Notes: generated by a model not told the origin, from the sequence alone. A stretch of DNA of 64,000 nt from Planktosalinus sp963977065 (GCA_963977065.1 CAXBNF010000013.1:1-64000); one strand, 5' to 3'; numbered from the stretch's first letter, positions 45,028-52,446 are shown. Made by a program: numbers and translations.

Positions 45028-45318
45028 ATGTCTGATAAAAAAAACTGGCCCCTCTGGGAAGTCTTCGTAAGAAGCAAAAACGGATTGGAGCACCGTCACT
45101 TCGGTAGCCTTCACGCCGCCGATGCTGAAATGGCACTGGAAAACGCCCGAGATGTCTATACCCGACGCAATGAAGGCGTGAGCATTTGGGTAGTAGAATC
45201 CAAATACATCACCGCCTCCAACCCCGAAGAAAACGGCGAATTCTTTGAACCCGCCACAGACAAGGTGTACCGCCATCCCACTTTTTATGAGTTACCGGAT
45301 GAATTGAAGCATATGTAA
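45028..45318 (+). CDS. paaB: Phenylacetyl-CoA epoxidase subunit PaaB
   Basis: A 96-aa structural subunit of the epoxidase that bridges PaaA/PaaC pairs. Typical PaaB sequence (WPLWEVFVRSKNGLEHRHFGSLHAADAEMALENARDVYTRRNEGVSIWVV). Normal length. A palindrome copy begins 4 bp after its stop codon. Confidence 0.97.
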   Translation: MSDKKNWPLWEVFVRSKNGLEHRHFGSLHAADAEMALENARDVYTRRNEGVSIWVVESKYITASNPEENGEFFEPATDKVYRHPTFYELPDELKHM

Positions 45319-45322
45319 CACA

Positions 45323-45342
45323 ATTCCCGCGAAGGCGGGAAT
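45323..45342 (+). repeat. 8-4-8 palindrome, copy 2 (upstream of GIY-YIG 1)
   Basis: Identical to copy 1: ATTCCCGC-GAAG-GCGGGAAT, tail CTCGTA. Confidence 0.85.
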
Positions 45343-45388
45343 CTCGTAATTATAAAGACAAATTATTCTAAATTAAAGGATAATATTC

Positions 45389-45781
45389 ATGAACGACAGG
45401 TTAGATAATAACAGCATCAAGACTCCCACCTCCATGGGAGTATGGGTAGTCTACATAATGACAAACAAACCAAACGGAGTGCTTTATGTGGGTGTGACCG
45501 ATGACATTGAATCAAGAGTACAAGAACATAAAAACAAGCTTTATAAAAACTCATTTACTGCAAAATTCAACTGTGACAAATTGGTTTATTTAGAAGAATT
45601 TGATAATGGTGCAGAAGCTGCAATTCGTGAAAAGCAATTGAAAAAATGGAACCGCCAATGGAAAATTAATTTGATTGAAGAAATGAATCCGGGTTGGATG
45701 GATATAAGTATGAATTGGAGGAATGAGGATTTGATTTATAAAACAAAACTTTCCCACGTAGGCGGGAAACTCAGCAATTAA
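45389..45781 (+). CDS. GIY-YIG nuclease family protein 1
   Basis: A 130-aa single-domain GIY-YIG endonuclease-like protein. Motifs: VYI (21-23), YVG (33-35), ESRVQEH with the catalytic Arg, and the late catalytic Glu in AIREKQLKKW; then WNRQWKINLIEEMNPGWMDI. Both ends are odd: the N-terminal KTPTSMGV (palindrome at 45422-45441) and the C-terminal KLSHVGGKL (palindrome at 45750-45769) are translated repeats. Likely a mobile or hitchhiking gene, not a phenylacetate enzyme. A start at the later Met (residue 16) would also be possible. Confidence 0.85.
   Translation: MNDRLDNNSIKTPTSMGVWVVYIMTNKPNGVLYVGVTDDIESRVQEHKNKLYKNSFTAKFNCDKLVYLEEFDNGAEAAIREKQLKKWNRQWKINLIEEMNPGWMDISMNWRNEDLIYKTKLSHVGGKLSN
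45422..45441 (-). repeat. 8-4-8 palindrome, copy 3 (in GIY-YIG 1 N-terminus)
   Basis: ACTCCCAC-CTCC-ATGGGAGT with one arm mismatch. The frame (TPTSMGV) equals that of the copies in E2 and E1 (TSASAEV), and the preceding AAG matches the E2 copy. Minus orientation, judged from the reverse-complement tail CTTG. Confidence 0.65.
45750..45769 (+). repeat. 8-4-8 palindrome, copy 4 (in GIY-YIG 1 C-terminus)
   Basis: TTTCCCAC-GTAG-GCGGGAAA with one mismatch, tail CTCAG. It encodes part of the last 11 residues. Confidence 0.65.
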
Positions 45782-45795
45782 AAGACGAATTTCCA

Positions 45796-45815
45796 ACACT
45801 CGCGAAGGCGGGTGT
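45796..45815 (+). repeat. 8-4-8 palindrome, copy 5 (downstream of GIY-YIG 1)
   Basis: ACACTCGC-GAAG-GCGGGTGT with one mismatch, tail CTCGA. Confidence 0.7.
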
Positions 45816-45894
45816 CTCGATATTCAAACGACGAAATATTAAAATATATAAAGTGACTATTGATACATCATATTAAATTAAAATAAGCGTATCT

Positions 45895-46683
45895 ATGAAT
45901 AAATTGAAAAATATGGATTCAAAAGAACGAGATTCCCGCTTTCGCGGGAATTATATACTAGAAATCGCCGACAACTCCCTCATCCTAGGCCAACGCCTCG
46001 GTGAACTCTGCGGTCACGGACCCAGTCTGGAAACTGATATTGCCCTCACCAATATGTCGCTTGATCTTTTTGGACAGGTGCGGAGTTATTACCAATATAT
46101 TGCCCAACTTTCCGGTGAAGATAAAACCGAAGATGACATCGCTTTTCTGCGTTTAGAACGTGATTACAAAAACGTCCTACTGGTAGAACAACCCAACACC
46201 GATTTTGGTTATGTCATCACCCGTCAGTATTTCTTTGATGTATTTCACTTGATGCTGATGCAACATTTGCAATATAGTAAAGATGAGACCCTTTCGGCCA
46301 TAGCAAAAAAGGGAATTAAAGAAGTGAGCTACCACAAACGCTTTTCAGGCGACTGGTTAAAACGCCTTGGGGACGGTACTGAAGAAAGTCATCAACGTGT
46401 CCAAAAAGCCGTTAACGATCTGTGGCCGTACACCAACGAACTCTTTGAAATGACTGAAGCCGCTAAAGCTGCCGTAGAAGCGGGAGTAGGTGTAGATGCA
46501 AGTCAGTTAAAAGAAGCCTATTACAAAGAAGTTAGCGAACTTTTAAAAGAAGCCACATTAGAAGTTCCGGAAAGGAAGTATTTCCACAAAGGCGGAAAAC
46601 AAGGCGTGCACACCGAGCATATGGGCTATATTTTAGCAGATATGCAATTCATGCAACGTACTTATCCCGGAATGAAATGGTAA
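45895..46683 (+). CDS. paaC: Phenylacetyl-CoA epoxidase subunit PaaC
   Basis: A 262-aa ferritin-like structural partner of PaaA. Family blocks: ADNSLILGQRLGELCGHGPSLETDIALTNMSLDLFGQVRSYY, KGIKEVSYHKRFSGDWLKRLGDGTEESH. The N-terminus is extended: residues 12-18 (DSRFRGN) come from a palindromic repeat (45932-45951) inserted just before the conserved first helix. A second Met (residue 7) would not avoid the repeat, so the translated repeat is probably real. Confidence 0.95.
   Translation: MNKLKNMDSKERDSRFRGNYILEIADNSLILGQRLGELCGHGPSLETDIALTNMSLDLFGQVRSYYQYIAQLSGEDKTEDDIAFLRLERDYKNVLLVEQPNTDFGYVITRQYFFDVFHLMLMQHLQYSKDETLSAIAKKGIKEVSYHKRFSGDWLKRLGDGTEESHQRVQKAVNDLWPYTNELFEMTEAAKAAVEAGVGVDASQLKEAYYKEVSELLKEATLEVPERKYFHKGGKQGVHTEHMGYILADMQFMQRTYPGMKW
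45932..45951 (-). repeat. 8-4-8 palindrome, copy 6 (in paaC N-terminus)
   Basis: ATTCCCGC-TTTC-GCGGGAAT, perfect arms, preceded by ACGAG (the CTCGT tail in reverse). Translated as DSRFRGN in the paaC frame. Confidence 0.85.
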
Positions 46684-46686
46684 CAA

Positions 46687-46729
46687 ACACCCGCGCGGTC
46701 ACTGAGCTTGTCGAAGTGAAGGCGGGTGT
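46687..46729 (+). repeat. Palindrome copy 7 with a nested second repeat (paaC-paaD gap)
   Basis: The arms ACACCCGC (46687-46694) and GCGGGTGT (46722-46729) are a copy of the family with tail CTCGT. The loop is 27 nt instead of 4 and contains TCACTGAGCTTGTCGAAGTG, a member of a different palindromic family. One repeat seems to have inserted into another. Confidence 0.7.
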
Positions 46730-46761
46730 CTCGTAATGTAAAAACGAAAATATAAATCTCA

Positions 46762-47265
46762 TTGACAAAATCTATAACACATATCAACCCAAAACTCCTC
46801 GAGATCCTTAAGTCGGTACCCGATCCTGAAATCCCGGTTCTGACCATAGTTGATCTGGGTGTGGTGCGTGAAGCTGCCATTTTGGATGACGGTTCAGTGG
46901 AAGTAAAAATCACGCCTACATACAGCGGTTGTCCCGCAATGGATGTTATTGGTGATGATATAGTCACCGCTTTCGCGAAAGCGGGAATGAAAGCCAAAGT
47001 CAAACTCGTCCTTTCCCCGGCATGGAGTACAGATATGATTTCGGAAGAAGGCAGGGCAGCACTTGAAAAATATGGAATTGCCGCTCCGCTTGATGCTACG
47101 GCAGACAAGGAAGCGCTTTTAGGAAACAAAAAACTGGTAAAATGCCCGCAATGCGGTTCAAAAAATACCGAATTAGTCAGCCAGTTTGGCTCCACGGCTT
47201 GCAAAGCACAGTTTAAATGTAATGATTGTTTAGAGCCGTTTGACTATTTTAAATGCTTAACATAA
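46762..47265 (+). CDS. paaD: PaaD, phenylacetate degradation Fe-S assembly-like protein
   Basis: A 167-aa protein. N-terminal MIP18/DUF59 domain (LKSVPDPEIPVLTIVDLGVVRE...TYSGCPAMDVI) and a C-terminal zinc-ribbon-like part (CPQCGSKN...CNDC). PaaD probably matures or repairs the cofactors of the epoxidase. No ATG fits; the frame starts with TTG at 46762. A perfect palindrome CCGCTTTCGCGAAAGCGG lies in the coding sequence at 46967-46984 (TAFAKAG). Confidence 0.93.
   Translation: MTKSITHINPKLLEILKSVPDPEIPVLTIVDLGVVREAAILDDGSVEVKITPTYSGCPAMDVIGDDIVTAFAKAGMKAKVKLVLSPAWSTDMISEEGRAALEKYGIAAPLDATADKEALLGNKKLVKCPQCGSKNTELVSQFGSTACKAQFKCNDCLEPFDYFKCLT
46967..46984. repeat. 18-bp perfect palindrome within paaD
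   Basis: CCGCTTTCGCGAAAGCGG. It belongs to the CTTTCGCGAAAG group that also occurs, with variations, at 8857, 10602, 12241 and 16465. In this frame it is read as AFAKAG. Confidence 0.6.
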
Positions 47266-47284
47266 TCCTCGCGAATGCGGGGAT
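47265..47284 (+). repeat. 8-4-8 palindrome, copy 8 (paaD-paaG gap)
   Basis: ATCCTCGC-GAAT-GCGGGGAT with one mismatch and tail CTCAT. It shares its first base with the paaD stop codon. Confidence 0.7.
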
Positions 47285-47319
47285 CTCATCATTCAAATGA
47301 TAAAATTGAATTAAGAAAT

Positions 47320-48099
47320 ATGAACTCAATTACCACTCACCAAAAAAACAACCTCGCCATCATTACTCTCAACCGTCCGGAAGTATTTAACAGCTTCAAC
47401 CGCGAGATGGCTTTGGCATTACAAAAAGCACTGGATGATTGCGCTTCAAATCAAGAAGTGAGAGCGATCCTCCTCACCGGAAGCGGCAAAGCCTTTTGTG
47501 CAGGCCAGGATTTAAAAGAAGTCACCAGTCCCGAGTTGAATCCCGGGTTCAAAGCCATTTTAGACGAACATTACAATCCCATTATTTCGAGAATCCGAAA
47601 TATGGAGAAGCCAGTTGTTGCCGGTGTCAACGGGGTCGCTGCCGGCGCAGGTGCTAACATTGCACTTTCCTGTGATGTGGTGGTAGCTTCAGAAGCGGCA
47701 AGTTTTATTCAGGCGTTCAGTAAAATTGGGTTGATTCCTGATAGTGCGGGGACGTTCTTTTTACCCAGGTTAATTGGTTTTCAAAAGGCTTCAGCCTTAA
47801 TGATGCTGGGTGATAAAATTTCAGCGGAAGAAGCTGAAAAACTTGGGATGGTGTATAAAGTCTTTTCCGCTGAAACCTTTATGGAGGAAGCCCAAAAAAT
47901 AGCCGAAACACTTTCAAAAATGCCAACCTACGGACTCGCATTGACCAAAAAAGCATTAAATGCATCGATGCAAAACAATCTTGAAGACCAACTTGCATTA
48001 GAGTCAAAATATCAGATAGAAGCCGCACAAACCGATGATTACAATGAAGGCGTTAACGCATTTATAGAAAAAAGAAATCCTAAATTTATCGGGAAATAA
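47320..48099 (+). CDS. paaG: PaaG, 1,2-epoxyphenylacetyl-CoA isomerase
   Basis: A 259-aa crotonase-fold isomerase that opens the ring-epoxide to oxepin-CoA. Oxyanion-hole blocks GKAFCAGQDL and NGVAAGAGANIALSCD, then FSKIGLIPDSAGTFFLPRLIG, closely matching E. coli PaaG (FSKLGLIPD). I start at ATG 47320; a longer frame from 47275 would translate part of palindrome copy 8 (MRGSHHSN) and is rejected. It follows paaD and precedes paaH. Confidence 0.93.
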   Translation: MNSITTHQKNNLAIITLNRPEVFNSFNREMALALQKALDDCASNQEVRAILLTGSGKAFCAGQDLKEVTSPELNPGFKAILDEHYNPIISRIRNMEKPVVAGVNGVAAGAGANIALSCDVVVASEAASFIQAFSKIGLIPDSAGTFFLPRLIGFQKASALMMLGDKISAEEAEKLGMVYKVFSAETFMEEAQKIAETLSKMPTYGLALTKKALNASMQNNLEDQLALESKYQIEAAQTDDYNEGVNAFIEKRNPKFIGK

Positions 48100-48153
48100 A
48101 GACTAAGATGTAAAGGCGCAACATATGACGCCTCAACCAAAACTAAATCAACA

Positions 48154-49305
48154 ATGAGAATTGCAATAATAGGATCTGGAACCATGGGAAGTGGCATCGC
48201 ACAAGTAGCTGCCACCGCAGGATGTTCTGTGAAAGTATATGACACCAATCAAGCAGCTTTAGAAAAAAGTAAAACGGCTTTGGAAAAAGTACTAACACGT
48301 TTAGTAGAAAAAAATTACATAGGAGAAACCGAAAAAAACCTCATTCAAAGCAGGATTTCCTATGTTGGAAACCTAAAAGACCTCGCCGATGCCGATTTAA
48401 CCATCGAAGCCATCATTGAAAATGCCGAAATCAAACAAAAAGTCTTTTCCGAACTGGAAAGCTACCAGTCTGATGATGCTATTATCGCTTCAAACACTTC
48501 CTCACTTTCCATCGCATCACTGGCAGCATCTCTAAAAAAGCCGGAGCGGTTTATCGGAATCCATTTTTTCAACCCTGCACCTTTGATGCCTTTGGTTGAG
48601 ATCATTCCGGCGATTCAAACTTCTGAAGAGGTGAGAAATAAAGTGGTTAAAATCATTGAAGACTGGAAAAAAATTGGGGTTTTGGTCAAAGACACTCCGG
48701 GCTTTATCGTTAACCGCGTGGCACGTCCCTTTTATGGCGAAGCTTTACGCATTTACGAAGAAGGAATTGCAGATTTTGCCACAATCGACTGGGCGATGAA
48801 AGAAATCGGTGGTTTCCGTATGGGACCTTTTGAACTGATGGATTTTATTGGAAACGACGTCAATTATACCGTTACTGAAACTGTTTTTACCGCCTTCTAT
48901 TTCGACCCAAGATACAAACCTGCATTCACTCAAAAACGCTTTGCCGAAGCCGGATATTTGGGAAGAAAATCAGGCAGGGGGTATTATAATTATGCTGAAA
49001 ACGCTAACAATCCCGAGCCCAATAGAGATCAAAAATTAGGACATGAAATAGTTGAACGCATTCTAGTCATGCTCATCAACGAAGCCGCCGATGCACTGTT
49101 TTTAAACATCGCTTCTGCGAAAGATATTGATCTTGCAATGACCAAAGGGGTAAATTATCCAAAAGGCCTTCTCGCCTGGGCAAACGAAAAAAGCATCGAC
49201 TGGTGTGTTGAAAAAATGGACGCGCTTTATGATGAATACCGTGAAGACAGATATCGATGTAGTCCGCTTCTGAGGAAAATGAGAAGGGAAAGTAAAGTAT
49301 TTTAG
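48154..49305 (+). CDS. paaH: PaaH, 3-hydroxyadipyl-CoA dehydrogenase
   Basis: A 383-aa 3-hydroxyacyl-CoA dehydrogenase. NAD-binding GSGTMGSGIAQVAA at residues 7-20, then SNTSSLSIASLA and HFFNPAPLMPLVEII with the catalytic His, and a helical C-terminal domain. Shorter than E. coli PaaH (475 aa), as is usual in Flavobacteriia. It oxidises 3-hydroxyadipyl-CoA with NAD+. The stop lies just before the left repeat of the IVP cassette. Confidence 0.93.
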   Translation: MRIAIIGSGTMGSGIAQVAATAGCSVKVYDTNQAALEKSKTALEKVLTRLVEKNYIGETEKNLIQSRISYVGNLKDLADADLTIEAIIENAEIKQKVFSELESYQSDDAIIASNTSSLSIASLAASLKKPERFIGIHFFNPAPLMPLVEIIPAIQTSEEVRNKVVKIIEDWKKIGVLVKDTPGFIVNRVARPFYGEALRIYEEGIADFATIDWAMKEIGGFRMGPFELMDFIGNDVNYTVTETVFTAFYFDPRYKPAFTQKRFAEAGYLGRKSGRGYYNYAENANNPEPNRDQKLGHEIVERILVMLINEAADALFLNIASAKDIDLAMTKGVNYPKGLLAWANEKSIDWCVEKMDALYDEYREDRYRCSPLLRKMRRESKVF

Positions 49306-49317
49306 TTGGTGAGTATG

Positions 49318-49752
49318 TGAGTCCTTGAGTTTGTGAGTAATTTTTAAATTTTAAAATATGGCTAGTAAATTTCATTTTAAGTTTGAGGATTTGATTATGT
49401 ATCAAAAGGCTCTTGATTTTGCTGATTTTGTCTATGAGCAAGTAAATAAATTTCCTAAGGAAGAGACTTACAGATTGTCTTCTCAGTTTATTAGAGCTGC
49501 AGACGCCATAGCTTTGAATATTGCGGAAGGCTCTTCAAGTACAAAACCAAATTTTAACAGATACCTGCAGATTGCTTGGGATAGTGCTCACGAATGTATT
49601 GTGTGTAGTACAAAAGCCAAAAGAAGAGGGTTTATAGATGAGGAAACTGATGAAAAAAATCGTGAATGGGTTACCGAGTTGTCAAAAATGATTACATCTT
49701 ATAAAAAGTATCTAAATAAAAAATAAAAATAACTCACAAACTCAAAGGCTCA
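49318..49752. mobile_element. Four-helix-bundle (IVP) cassette with 29-bp inverted repeats
   Basis: The left repeat (49318-49346) and the right repeat (49724-49752) match in 26 of 29 positions as inverse copies (shared core TTGAGTTTGTGAGT) and tightly enclose the IVP gene, whose stop codon lies in the right repeat. A second copy of the right repeat runs directly behind it (about 49770-49811). The cassette separates paaH from paaI. Confidence 0.7.
49358..49726 (+). CDS. Four-helix-bundle protein (23S rRNA intervening-sequence family)
   Basis: A 122-aa protein of the S23/IVP family (TIGR02436-like), known from 23S rRNA intervening sequences and from scattered chromosomal copies. Recognised by FEDLIMYQKALDFADFVYEQVNKFPKEETYRLSSQFIRAADAIALNIAEGSSSTKPNFNRYLQIA. 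Its molecular role is unknown. Flanked by inverted repeats and out of place between paaH and paaI, it looks like a hitchhiking gene. Confidence 0.88.
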   Translation: MASKFHFKFEDLIMYQKALDFADFVYEQVNKFPKEETYRLSSQFIRAADAIALNIAEGSSSTKPNFNRYLQIAWDSAHECIVCSTKAKRRGFIDEETDEKNREWVTELSKMITSYKKYLNKK

Positions 49753-49765
49753 AAGACTAGTACAA

Positions 49766-50200
49766 ATGAAAAATAACTCACAAACTCACAAACTCAAAGG
49801 CTCAAAGACTATTCCTCACAAAATGCTCTCCCTCGATGCTTTCAGCCAATGGTTGGGTATTGAGATTTTGGAATGTGAAGTAGGGCGTTGTAAAGTGGGT
49901 ATGACCGTTCGAAAAGATATGCTGAATTCTATGGACAAAGCTCATGGCGGAATTACTTATTCTCTGGCCGACACAGCTTTTGGATTTTCAGCCAATACTT
50001 ATGGGAAATTTGCTGTTTCGATAGAAACCTCCATCAATCACATTGAAGCACTTGAAGAAGGTGATTATATCACAGCAGAATCCATAATTGACGAAACCCG
50101 AAACAAACTTGGTTTTCATATCATCGAGGTAAAAAATGGCGAAAAATTGGTAGCTTTGTTTAAAGGTGTTGTTTATAGAACCAGTAAAAATTGGGAATAA
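49766..50200 (+). CDS. paaI: PaaI, hydroxyphenylacetyl-CoA thioesterase
   Basis: A 144-aa hotdog-fold thioesterase that rescues CoA from dead-end phenylacetyl-CoA derivatives. Family block: DKAHGGITYSLADTAFGFSANTYG with the HGG motif. The first ~14 residues (MKNNSQTHKLKGSK) are translated from the second copy of the IVP right repeat; conserved sequence begins at IPHKMLSLDAFSQWLGIEIL. ATG 49823 is an alternative start with the repeat excluded, at 125 aa. Either the repeat replaced the native start or it sits just upstream of a short protein. Confidence 0.88.
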   Translation: MKNNSQTHKLKGSKTIPHKMLSLDAFSQWLGIEILECEVGRCKVGMTVRKDMLNSMDKAHGGITYSLADTAFGFSANTYGKFAVSIETSINHIEALEEGDYITAESIIDETRNKLGFHIIEVKNGEKLVALFKGVVYRTSKNWE

Positions 50201-50202
50201 AT

Positions 50203-50235
50203 TTGTAAATCCGTGTAATCCACAAATCCGTGTAA
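50203..50235. repeat. Tandem AAATCCGTGTAAT repeat, paaI-peptidase gap
   Basis: Two direct copies of AAATCCGTGTAAT (one starting near 50206, the other ending at 50235) fill the whole 36-bp gap. No other feature is seen. Confidence 0.45.
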
Positions 50236-50236
50236 T

Positions 50237-51100
50237 ATGAAATGGAAAGGTAGAAGAAAAAGTGGCAACCTCGATGACCGTCGGGGAATGAGCAACAAGG
50301 GCAAGGTGGTTGCCGGTGGTGGGCTCATAGCGATAGTAGTGATTTTACTCCAGCTTTTTGGAGGCGAAACAGGGCAAACCATTGCCCCATTCTTGGAGCA
50401 ACTAAACCAGCAACAACAAACCACACAACAAGTTCAAAACCGCGAACTCACCCCTGAAGAAATAGAAATAGGAGACTTTGTAGCCACTATTTTAGCAGAT
50501 ACAGAAGATGCCTGGCATCATATTTTTAGAGAAAACAATCTGGGTCAATACAAAGAGCCCAAGCTGATACTCTTCAATGATCAAGTAACATCAGCTTGCG
50601 GTAATGCCTCTTCATCGATGGGGCCCTTTTATTGTCCTGCAGATCAAAACGCATATATGGATCTCGTTTTCTTTAATGAGCTTCACAATCGTTTTGGAGC
50701 GAAAAAAGGAGACTTTGCGATTGCTTATGTAACCGCACACGAGATAGGGCATCATGTTCAAACCTTATTAGGTACCTCACAAAAAGTTCGTCAAATCCAA
50801 AGCAGAGTCAGTAAAGCCGAAGCTAATCAACTTTCTGTAGCATTAGAATTACAAGCCGATTTTTACGCCGGCCTTTGGGCACACCACGTGCAGAAGTATT
50901 TAACTGAAAATGATATTGAAGTTGCCATAAGTGCCGCTCAGGCCGTGGGCGATGATGCCATTCAAAAAAGAGTTCAAGGACACGTTGTTCCAGACTCCTT
51001 TACTCACGGAACTTCAGCACAACGCAAAGAATGGTTTTTGAGAGGTTTTAGAAGCGGCGAATTTAGTCAGCATGATACCTTTTCAGAAATTTTGGATTAA
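50237..51100 (+). CDS. YpfJ-type neutral zinc metallopeptidase
   Basis: A 287-aa protein with one TM helix near residues 29-46 (VVAGGGLIAIVVILLQLF) and an extracytoplasmic Zn_peptidase domain (HEIGHHVQ motif, HExxH, near 170; YCPADQNAYMDLVFFNEL; ELQADFYAGLWAHH with the third ligand). Function unknown; the family is widespread and sits beside many different operons. Here it lies in the paa cluster, in the same direction, between paaI and paaJ. Confidence 0.88.
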   Translation: MKWKGRRKSGNLDDRRGMSNKGKVVAGGGLIAIVVILLQLFGGETGQTIAPFLEQLNQQQQTTQQVQNRELTPEEIEIGDFVATILADTEDAWHHIFRENNLGQYKEPKLILFNDQVTSACGNASSSMGPFYCPADQNAYMDLVFFNELHNRFGAKKGDFAIAYVTAHEIGHHVQTLLGTSQKVRQIQSRVSKAEANQLSVALELQADFYAGLWAHHVQKYLTENDIEVAISAAQAVGDDAIQKRVQGHVVPDSFTHGTSAQRKEWFLRGFRSGEFSQHDTFSEILD

Positions 51101-51161
51101 ATGAACCAACTAATGAAATTGAATAACTAAAATAGTAACTTAAAATCACGAGACTTCCACT

Positions 51162-51181
51162 CCTGCCTGCTGGCAGGCAGG
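51162..51181. repeat. CCTGCCTGC palindrome, nested near an 8-4-8 relic
   Basis: CCTGCCTGC-TG-GCAGGCAGG, a perfect 9-2-9 dyad. It is preceded by CACGAGACTTCCACT, which recalls the reverse tail and arm of the 8-4-8 family, and followed by TTCGCGAAAG. It probably inserted into an 8-4-8 copy. Confidence 0.65.
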
Positions 51182-51199
51182 TTCGCGAAAGAAATAATT

Positions 51200-52402
51200 A
51201 TGTATATAATCGACGGAATCAGAACACCCATAGGCAGTTATCAGGGCACACTTTCACCGGTTCGCACCGATGATTTGGCAGCTCTTGTCATTGCCGAAAT
51301 CGTAAAAAGAAATCCCAATATCCCAAAAGAAGCTTATGACGATGTCATTCTGGGATGTGCCAATCAAGCAGGAGAAGACAACCGAAACGTTGCCCGAATG
51401 GCCTCGTTACTGGCCGGATTGCCTTATTCAGTACCGGGAGAAACCGTAAACCGCCTTTGCAGTAGCGGTCTTTCAGCCATGATTCATGCACATCGTGCCA
51501 TCAAAGCCGGTGATGGCGATGTTTTCATTGCTGGCGGCGTGGAACATATGACCCGTGGCCCTTATGTGGTGGCAAAACCCTCAAAAGCTTTTGGAACAGA
51601 TGCTAAAATGTATGATTCCAGTTTTGGATGGCGCTTTGTTAACCCCAAAATGCACGAAATGTACGGCACAGACGGTATGGGTGTAACTGCTGAAAACCTT
51701 GTTGAGAAATACAACATTTCACGTGAAGACCAGGATGCTTTCGCTTACAACTCACAAATGAAAGCCGCAAAAGCGCAACAAAACGGGCGTTTTTCAAAAG
51801 AAATTGTAACTGTAGAAATTCCGCAAAGAAAAAAAGATCCAATACTTTTTTCAGAGGACGAATTCATAAAACCCAATACATCAAAAGAAGTGCTTGCAAA
51901 ACTGCGTGGTGCATTTAAAAAAGACGGCAGCGTTACCGCCGGAAATTCATCAGGATTAAACGACGGTGCAGCCGCTACAATCATCGCTTCTGAAGCAGCT
52001 GTGGAAAAATACAATTTAAAGCCTTTGGCAAAAATTCTTAGTTCGGCAGTAGTGGGTGTAGAACCAAGAATTATGGGTATCGGCCCAGTAGAAGCGTCCA
52101 ATAAAGCGCTGGCAAAAGCAGGGCTCACGATGAACGATATGGACATCATCGAGTTAAATGAAGCCTTTGCTGCACAATCGCTGGCGTGCATTCGCGAGTG
52201 GGGGCTCAAAGACGACGATCCTCGAATCAACCCCAACGGTGGCGCGATTGCTATTGGTCACCCATTGGGAGTAACCGGTGCCCGCATTTGTTACTCCGCC
52301 GCATTAGAGTTATCTTTGACAGGGAAGAAATATGCTTTGGTGACGATGTGTATTGGAGTTGGACAAGGATATGCTGCAGTGATTGAAAATATTTCCGCGT
52401 AG
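51200..52402 (+). CDS. paaJ: PaaJ, 3-oxoadipyl-CoA thiolase
   Basis: A 400-aa thiolase that cleaves 3-oxoadipyl-CoA to succinyl-CoA and acetyl-CoA, and 3-oxo-5,6-dehydrosuberyl-CoA one step earlier. Nucleophile C in NRLCSSGLSAM (about residue 90), catalytic GHPLGVTGAR and C in MCIGVGQG. Normal length. The stop codon TAG lies in the 4-bp spacer of a palindrome (52391-52410), so the last residues (ISA) come from the repeat. Confidence 0.95.
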   Translation: MYIIDGIRTPIGSYQGTLSPVRTDDLAALVIAEIVKRNPNIPKEAYDDVILGCANQAGEDNRNVARMASLLAGLPYSVPGETVNRLCSSGLSAMIHAHRAIKAGDGDVFIAGGVEHMTRGPYVVAKPSKAFGTDAKMYDSSFGWRFVNPKMHEMYGTDGMGVTAENLVEKYNISREDQDAFAYNSQMKAAKAQQNGRFSKEIVTVEIPQRKKDPILFSEDEFIKPNTSKEVLAKLRGAFKKDGSVTAGNSSGLNDGAAATIIASEAAVEKYNLKPLAKILSSAVVGVEPRIMGIGPVEASNKALAKAGLTMNDMDIIELNEAFAAQSLACIREWGLKDDDPRINPNGGAIAIGHPLGVTGARICYSAALELSLTGKKYALVTMCIGVGQGYAAVIENISA

Positions 52403-52410
52403 GCGGAAAT
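52391..52410 (+). repeat. 8-4-8 palindrome, copy 10 (supplies the paaJ stop codon)
   Basis: ATTTCCGC-GTAG-GCGGAAAT, perfect arms, tail CTCCT. The paaJ stop TAG is in the spacer. Confidence 0.8.
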
Positions 52411-52446
52411 CTCCTTAATCAAACAAAAAATATTAAAAACAAGTTA

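Larger units (their letters stand above)
45323..45815. mobile_element. GIY-YIG cassette 1 bracketed and invaded by 8-4-8 palindromes
   Basis: Four palindrome copies (45323, 45422, 45750, 45796) occur within 493 bp, two flanking and two inside a GIY-YIG endonuclease gene. The cassette separates paaB from paaC, which are adjacent in most paa operons, so it looks inserted. Confidence 0.55.
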
